Assembly (NCBI GenBank): GCA_027704905.1
Contig: CM051020.1
Location: 1,243,419 to 1,307,418, forward strand
Direction: 5' to 3'
From: Muraenolepis orangiensis
Lineage: Eukaryota > Chordata > Actinopteri > Gadiformes > Muraenolepididae
Length of the DNA: 64,000 nt
Position numbers and translations under genes: made by a program. The notes below the pieces were generated by a model. It saw only the letters and a list, made by a program, of their open reading frames with translations, made no database searches and was not told the DNA's origin. Below, piece after piece: positions 57,201 to 64,000 of the stretch; the first letter of the stretch is position 1, and the number at the start of each line of letters is the position of its first letter.

Positions 57201-59583
57201 GGAGACGAAGGCGTCGTATCGATGAGCCCGCTTGTCCTTGTGCTTTGTGTTGTAGAGGAACGCCAGCAGGAGGTAGTAGGCGTAGACCAGATGCCATTGC
57301 AAAAAATGGTGGGTGAAGGAGACGGCCATGACCACCATGACCGCGCACGCCGTGGAAATATAACAGACAAAGCCCACGTCTACTGTACAAGAACGTACGT
57401 CAAGCTCCAGCAGTTTTCTGCCTTTAAGGTTTAAAGGGAAGTTGCATTCAAAGTTGTACGCATCCGACACTTGTGTTTGCTTGCTGGTGATTACCCATTG
57501 GAGAAACCATGCATTGCCACAGTCACAGGTGAAGCTATTCCCCTGCATGTCCAGGTATACAAGGGCTGGCAGAGACTGCATCACTGGTTCACTAATCACA
57601 GAAAAGGCATTCGTCCTCACCTGCAAGACCTTCAGCTCTGTGAGGTTAGCATGAAGCAGAAAGTTTAGAGACCGCAGGTTTGTCTGTGAGATGTAAAGCC
57701 TTTTTAGTTTTGGAATTGGAGAAAACAAATTGTCAGGAATGTCTATGAAATAATTTGAACTCATGTAAAGCACATTCAAATTAGGTGTGAAGTTGAAGGT
57801 ATGAGGGTGCAGAGATGTGAGTTGGGCATTTCTATAATTGAGTTCAGACAAATTTGTCAGGCCTTGCAGAAAGTTTTGAGGGAGGTGGGACTTAAGTCGA
57901 CTGTGTTGACCTGAAATAAGCAACCTATCTAGTTGTGAAAGGTCAGCAAATGGTGGAACGATGTGCCCTTCCGATTTATATTCAATTTGTTGTTCATCAA
58001 GTTTAACGTCTTTAAAGTCTTCAAGTCACCAAAAACCTGTTTGTAATTTGACTGCTTGTAAGTTCATTGGATTCAAGTCTAAGATATGTAAGATTGGATA
58101 GTCCATGAAAAGCGCCATTTTTGAGAGTGTTTAATTTATTGCCACGTAATGACAGATTCTGGAGGGATTTCAGACCTTCAAATTCGCCGTGACCTAAAAC
58201 AGTGAGTTGGTTGTCGAACAAATTAAGCATCTCAAGATTTGCCATCGTTTTTTTGAAGGCGCCATTTAAGTTTCTTATTCTGCAGTTTTTCAACTCTAAG
58301 TGCTTTAAATTGACCAAATCTTTGAAAACACAGTCCTTTAGAGCTGAGAAATGATTATTGTTTAGATGGAGAATTCTGAGACGTGTCATATTGGCAAAAT
58401 CATCGCAGCCAAGCACACTGATGTTATTGAAGCTGAGATCCAGTTTTGAGAGTGTTGACACACTCCTTATGGCAGGGGGGACCGATGAGAGAAGGTTCAA
58501 CTTCATGATTAAAACGTTTAGAGAACTAAGAGATTGAAATGAATTGTCAGAGAGGACAGTTATCATATTCTGCCCCAAGTCCAATTCTTTCAAATTTTCA
58601 CACAAGTGCAGCAAGTCTGAACGGATAAATTTGATGTCGTTGTTTTGGACTTCAAGAGAGATCAGTGATGGGATTGTGCAGGACATATTGATGAGAACCC
58701 CCAGGTTGATTTTCATATGGTTTAACCTGAGATACTTCAGTGAAGAGTTAAAGGTCTCTAGAACTTCATGTACTTCATGTGATGAGGAGCGGACCCCACT
58801 GATGTCTAGTTTGGACACGCCTCTGAGGTAGGATTTGTCATTCACCTTCCAGTCGATATGATGCTTTTTACCGCGCTTCTCAAGGTCCAAGGTTGTGAGG
58901 TTGGGAAAGATATCTGCAGTGACCCTAAAGACCACAAGGTAATTTCGAGACAAGTCCAGTGAAACAAGTTCTGTAGTCTTATTCGACAGCTCCCATGAAT
59001 GAAAAGTGGAAATGTTGTTTTTCGAAATGTACAGGGTTTGTAAATGTGGTGTATGTTGTAATATGTTCCTTAAGTGGCACAGTTTGTTATTACCTAGGTC
59101 CAAAAACTTTAAGTTGGTCAGAGACTTAAAAGAGGCAGGTGCTATTGTGCTGATGTTATTGTGAGTCAGTCTCAACTCTGTGAGATTGACTAAGCCATCG
59201 AACATACCCTCCTGTAGATTGCCAAGCCTGTTGTTGTTTAAAATCAACACTTCTAGAGAGATTTTAGTCACAAAAGTTCCAGATTCAATCTTAGAGATCC
59301 TGTTGCTTTCCAGGTCTAAGCGCAACAGATTTGGTACATTTTCCAAATTGGTTTTATTTAATTTGGAAAGTTTGTTTCCAGACAGATCTATACTTGTCAC
59401 TCTTGGTGGAAGGTCCTTTGGAAATTCATTTAAATTGTCACAGCTGGCCTTTGTGTTTGTGACCCAGCAGTCCTTCAGTACATAACCGGAAGTTGGACAA
59501 ATAAAACTGTTCAAAAATAAATATAATATTCCCAATGAACAGAGGCGAATACCCCTCAATGACATCTCAATTTCCATTTTCAC
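54263..59583 (-). CDS. Toll-like receptor, TLR11-family type, three coding exons, two apparent frameshifts
   Basis: Exons (minus strand): 59583-57098, 56454-56337, 54524-54263, all with GT/AG borders and consistent phase (QPG|K and VA|S). Features: signal peptide (LCSLGILYLFLNSF), LRRs, LRRCT with FTCDCGNAWFLQW, transmembrane segment (FVCYISTACAVMVVMAVSF) and TIR domain. TIR box 1 is YDAFVSYNANDEHWV, box 2 is RDFQPGKPIMENI, then CVISHDYLASEWCSREI, and box 3 is FWEKLRQAL. Exon 1 needs one base added near 58035-58042 and one near 57971-57980 to stay open. With both counted the protein is about 955 residues, the usual size for this family. Either a recent pseudogene or consensus errors. TLR signalling goes through MyD88/TRIF-type adaptors; ligand unknown. 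Closest among TLR13/21/22/23 not resolved. Confidence 0.9.
54840..54990. mobile_element. Possible MITE end (CAGTGGCGGC)
   Basis: GTCAGTGGCGGCTAATGG at 54862 resembles the left end of the 33215 element. No matching right end was found. Confidence 0.25.
55320..56315 (+). mobile_element. LINE 3' end and hAT-like fragment in TLR intron 2
   Basis: 55335-55375 has a hAT-like tip (CAGGGCTACTCAAACC). 55890-56315 is a plus-strand LINE 3' end: ACCACCCTGGGCATCATCTT, TTTTTATCCACAGGCAGTGA, CTGCACTACTGGCACTTTAA and a tail CAAATACAAATCTTGAATCT. It is the same family as the minus-strand fragments at 38560-39440 and 63479-64000. Confidence 0.7.
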
Positions 59584-60397
59584 TTCAGCACATCAAAAAC
59601 GTGGTGTTGGAGTGTTGGTCATTTGGAAATCTGGTTCTGTTTCATTTCTTCCAGTTTGAGGAATCCATCATGTAAAAAACAGCATCCAAAAACTCTGTCA
59701 CACAGACACACAAAGATACACACAGTGGACAGTGGTCATTACAATCAGTTAGCCAAATACTGTCATTGAGGCCGTCTACATATCAACTTTATAGAAACAT
59801 CATTGTGTGGCATGTTTTGAATTGAATCAAATTGAATCAAATTGAAATAAAATGAATAATTGAGAATGGTATCTGTGTTGTTATCTGTTATATTACAGTT
59901 ACGTTGATTTGTTTGTGTTTTTCAGTCCATGCACGACGCATTTGAGTGGTTTTGTGTTGGAAAAACAATGCAACCAATCAGATATTTTTTTGGGTTGCTG
60001 GGAAGAATATCCTTCAACCAAAATATTCCCGATGACTTTGGCCCTTAGACTGAATGAGAGCGTACGTTTGGATTGACAATTTGATCAACCAATCATATAG
60101 TGATTTGTAGCCAATGGGCGTATTCTTTCAGATTTCCCCACAGCTCAATAGGGAGCTAGAAGGTCTACTGGCTGGAGCGAGAGGGGATCTAGCGTAGTGC
60201 TACGTTTTTTCTAGGATTTCGTAGGATTTTACGTCAAAATGGCGAAGGCGAAGACGATGGGCTGTTACTTCACTACATGGACTCTGCTTTACCAACTATG
60301 GTACACTTGGAAATTGGCTGCGACAATCTGATCTCCTAAATGAGATAAGACATAAAGTGACTCCTCCGTGACGTCCGTCTGGGGGGGTGGTCTACAG
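59584..60397. other. TLR upstream region
   Basis: 59584-59815 is highly similar to 19461-19680 and should contain the TLR promoter or 5' UTR. 59816-60397 has no counterpart in copy 1. It contains ATTGAATCAA repeats and a TACGTCAAAATGGCGAAGG block at about 60230, but no ORF of note. Confidence 0.55.
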
Positions 60398-60747
60398 CAG
60401 GGGTTCCCAAAGTGGGGGTCGCGGGACCCCGAGGGGGGGGTCGCGAGATGATTTCAGAATCCTCTTGATGTGACCCATGAGGTTTATTTATTTTTTCTTT
60501 TATTATTATTATTTTTTATCATTTGTATTATTATTATTATTGTTAATAATAACGTGAGTGACAAATAAAGGAATTATGATTCCCACAGATTCACGACTTT
60601 ATCATCATGGAAAAAAAGCCACACACAATGTTCGCGATCGCGATTACCCCCCCCCCCCCCCACCCCGTCGGACGGTGATAGTGGGGGGTCGCCAGTCTCC
60701 AGTCTGTTATGTTGGGGGTCGCAGGCTGAAAAGTTTGGGAACCCCTG
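60398..60747. mobile_element. Non-autonomous hAT element (MITE), 350 bp
   Basis: Terminal inverted repeats CAGGGGTTCCCAAA at both ends, flanked by a perfect 8-bp target duplication GTCTACAG (60390-60397 and 60748-60755). The interior has GGGGGTCGC motifs near both ends, an (ATT)n stretch and a C run; there is no transposase. The surrounding DNA is absent from copy 1. Confidence 0.93.
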
Positions 60748-60788
60748 GTCTACAGAAGGTCCAGTTTTGATAGACACGCTTCGCCACT

Positions 60789-61315
60789 GTTTATAATATA
60801 TACCTGTACAGACAGAACACATTGGTGCTATAATTCCTTCAAGCGCTTCTATCCGGCGAAAACGGGGTTTCCATGGCGGCTTAATTGTTACACACTATAC
60901 TACTATCTCTTACAGAACAAATAATGTTATAAAACAAACCAAAAAAGATTTTCTTACGGTTAGTGCAATGTGCCGAATGGGCATATATGTATCTATATAT
61001 ACTGTATATATAGATATATATATAGATATAATATAAACCAAAGCATGGATAAGTAGTTTGACAGGTTTGATTAGGGTTAGGCTTAGTTTCTATGCTTTAC
61101 CGCAGAAAATAACAACAGTTTGAGTGAAAAAAGGTACATTAAGGTACATTAAGGTAAAGGTACATTAAGGTACATTAAGGTACATTAAGGTAAAGGTACA
61201 TTAAGGTACATTAAGGTACATTAAGGTAAAGGCACATTAAGGTACATTAAGGTAAAGGTACATTAAGGTACATTAAGGTAAAGGTACATTAAGTTTTAAA
61301 CACTTACATTTTGGG
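60789..61315. repeat. Copy-2 flank with GGTACATTAA array (61132-61290)
   Basis: Matches 19846-20410. The GGTACATTAA/GGTAAA array has roughly twice as many units as copy 1. No gene. Confidence 0.85.
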
Positions 61316-61929
61316 TCAGTTCAGAAACCTTTATCCTCAAAACATCTTTCTCAACGTAGTCTTTTCTACTTCTATTTCTTGATGCTTACGGAAAATCCAA
61401 CTTACGTCTGAGTGAAAAACGCTGGTTTGAAAGAGTTTTATGTGTGGTGTGGAATAAATGAGGAAGTGAAAGATAGTCGTCAAAGAGGATATGGATTATG
61501 ATGATGATAAACCATTGAGGGCTAATTATATTTGTTTAAACGTTCAGTTTCATTTGTGGTTTTATTTATGTAAAATTGTATTCACCTTAATTCACCTTAA
61601 TTCCATAATTCCAAAAATGTAACTAACTACACACAACTAACTACACCTACAAGTAAAAGCAAATAGCAGACAGAAAATACAATAGTCATACACAATTCTA
61701 CAAAATAATGAATTATAATAAATAATATCTACTCCAGAGTAGTAAGATATGAAAGACAGGTAAAGTCAGATAGGAAGAAACAAAAGATATAGAAACAAAC
61801 GTGCAATAATATACGAATATGGATCAGCATCACAGTTCCTCTTAATAGAATATGGGAACAACCGGTGAGTTTAAAATGAGCTACGTCATTTGTTTCCGTG
61901 GTTGTGCTTATTTGGGAAAGTATTATCAT

Positions 61930-62685
61930 TTACATTTACATTTTCATTTAGGACATTTAGCAGACGCTTTTATCCAAAGCGACTTACAAGGAGTACATTA
62001 GTTGAAGTAGACAATAGCATAACACTGAGGTACGCAAACATAATAATAGAGCAGTTCACAAGCATTCATATTAACAAGATGAATAACACTATTTGGTACT
62101 GCCAGGTCACCTGCTTAAGTAGCTGTGATAAGAGCGTGTTATCAACATTAAGGATATACACTTGCTAGAATATACAACATGCTAAGAGCTATTAATGTCA
62201 GGACTTAAGCAAGTTAGGGGTTCACAAAGGAGAAGGAGGGTGCATGGAGAGTCCAGGTGGACTCTGAACAGGTGAGTCTTGAGTCTCTTGCGGAAGCTGG
62301 CGAGGGACTCTGCCGTCCTGACATGAGACGGGAGTTCATTCCACCTGTGGAGCCAGAGCCGTGAAGAGCTGGGTCTTGGACGAGCGACGCTTGGTTGTTT
62401 TCAGTGAAGGTCGAACAAGTCGTCTGGCAGAAGTTGGGCGGAGCGCTCTGGCTGGGATGTAGGGCTTGACCAACGCCTGGAGGTAGGTTGGGGCAGTTCC
62501 ATTGACTGCCCTGAAGGTCAGTACCAGAGTCTTGAACTTGATGCGAGCATTTACCGGAAGCCAGTGGAGATCGTGGAAGAGAGGGGTCACGTGGGAGAAT
62601 TTTGGTAGTTTGAATACCAGGCGTGCTGCTGCGTTCTGGATGCGTTGGAGGGGCTTAGTTGCAGATGATGCAGAAAATGTTTCAG
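61930..62685 (-). mobile_element. L2-type LINE 3' fragment, copy 2
   Basis: Paralogue of 23022-23770, with RT C-terminal residues (NAAARLVFKLPKFSHVTPLF, LHWLPVNARIKFKTLV), the GTCGCTTTGGATAAAAGCGT signature and flanking repeats GTTTCCGTGGTTGTGCTTAT (61892) and GTTACCGGGGTTGTGCTTAT (62698). Confidence 0.85.
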
Positions 62686-63080
62686 TTCCGCAATTCATGT
62701 TACCGGGGTTGTGCTTATTTGGGAAAATAATTATCATCTTTAAATTATTTTAAAGACTGCTATTTATAATACTGTATAAAGTTGTAATCAATCAATCATT
62801 CCACCTACAAAGAAAGCAAATGGAGATGGCATTGATTCCTCCTTGGGGGGGGGCAAGTGTAACGGAATTATAGAAAGACGGTCAAATCAAACCCAAACAA
62901 ATGAAGGAAATGAGGCAACAGAATAAAAAGGTTCCCCTCCCCACTGTGTGAGAACCTTTCTCTCTCAACACGCTCAACACCAGGTTTGAATCAGAGTCTT
63001 AAAGACTGTAGGCTTAAACCTACATGCACACTTAAGGCTAAATTACTCTTTAAATAGTGCAAGTTCTGAAAAATGTAATT

Positions 63081-63272
<192 letters not shown>

Positions 63273-63478
63273 TCCAGTATACACAATGTTGATTGAAATC
63301 CTTACGTGGACATAGGTAATACAGTTAAAGTTAGGACATAGAAAATACAGTAGGGTTATAACATACAGTAAGGAATAGGACATATGAAATACAGTTTAGG
63401 TTACGACATACAGTTAGGGTTATGACATGAGGGTAAGGGAAATTACTGATACACACACACACACACACACACACACGA

Positions 63479-64000
63479 TACAAGATACAAGATATTTATT
63501 TGCCATTTGTAACAAGTACATAGAAACGCTTCCTCCCCATTCCCTCCCACAGTATACATCTTAAAAACAACACCATACAAATATAAATGATATATACAAT
63601 AAAATAAAATAAAAATAGCAGCAAAGTGACATAAATGATATGTACATGTTTTTTTTTTTTTTTAATATTTATTGATTTATTTATTTATTTAAAATTACAA
63701 AAATGTTTCAAAAACATTTAAAGTGCCAGTAGTGCAGCAGCATCGTGAATACAGTGCAGTACAGTAACTGTGATGAGTCCAGAAAGTCCTGCAAAGTATG
63801 ATAGTGTAATGTTAACGACATGTTATGATAGTGTAATGTTAATGACATGTTATGATAGTGTAATGTTAATGACATGTTATGATAGTGTAATGTTAATGAC
63901 ATGTTATGATAGTGTAATGTTAATGACATGTTATGATAGTGTATGTTAATGACATGTTATGATAGTGTAATGTTAATGACATGTTATGATAGTGTAATGT
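63479..64000 (-). mobile_element. LINE 3' UTR fragment with 27-bp minisatellite, running off the window
   Basis: Starts with CGATACAAGATACAAGATAT as at 21709 and 24392. It includes AAAGTGCCAGTAGTGCAGCA (63719) and the 27-bp array from 63798, which is still running at 64000. Confidence 0.8.

Overview
This window is vertebrate nuclear DNA, most probably from a teleost fish. It has spliced genes, L2/Rex-type LINEs ending in (ACTTG)n or ATTTACATTTA tails, hAT elements, Ty3/gypsy elements, a fish-type multi-copy TRIM gene and a TLR11-family Toll-like receptor. CA/GT microsatellites and minisatellites are extremely dense; this recalls gadiform (cod-like) genomes, but that is inference. Two runs of N (500 and 1000 bases) are fixed-size scaffold gaps.

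The main structure is a direct segmental duplication. Copy 1 spans about 5217-24761 and copy 2 about 41784-64000 (running off the end). Each copy carries, in order: the transmembrane half of a STEAP3 metalloreductase gene (plus strand, dead), a 57-bp minisatellite, a 20-bp minisatellite, and a convergent Toll-like receptor gene (minus strand). In copy 2 the TLR is present in three coding exons, with two apparent one-base losses. In copy 1 only the N-terminal leucine-rich repeats are assembled, because a 500-N gap replaces about 5.1 kb. Stop and frameshift lesions shared by both STEAP3 copies show it was already a pseudogene when duplicated.

Between the copies (24762-41783) lie a complete Ty3/gypsy element with apparently identical 250-bp LTRs and an open pol frame; a two-exon TRIM E3 ligase gene (RING, B-boxes, coiled coil, B30.2) whose 3.9-kb intron is filled by hAT DNA; a CA-rich tract; a satellite-flanked gap; and a series of decayed LINE fragments. 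The window opens with a truncated, frameshifted gypsy element whose family also left a solo LTR in copy 2.

The two copies serve as each other's pre-insertion control. A 3.2-kb LINE (10050-13271) has its empty site at 46519-46525. A 600-bp solo LTR (52384-52983) has its empty site at 17472-17476. Minisatellites differ strongly in length between copies (9 versus 41 units; about 3 versus about 27 units). I found no undescribed enzymatic or defence system. The noteworthy biology is a duplicated innate-immunity locus (TLR-TRIM-TLR) with a dated set of insertions and repeat expansions.
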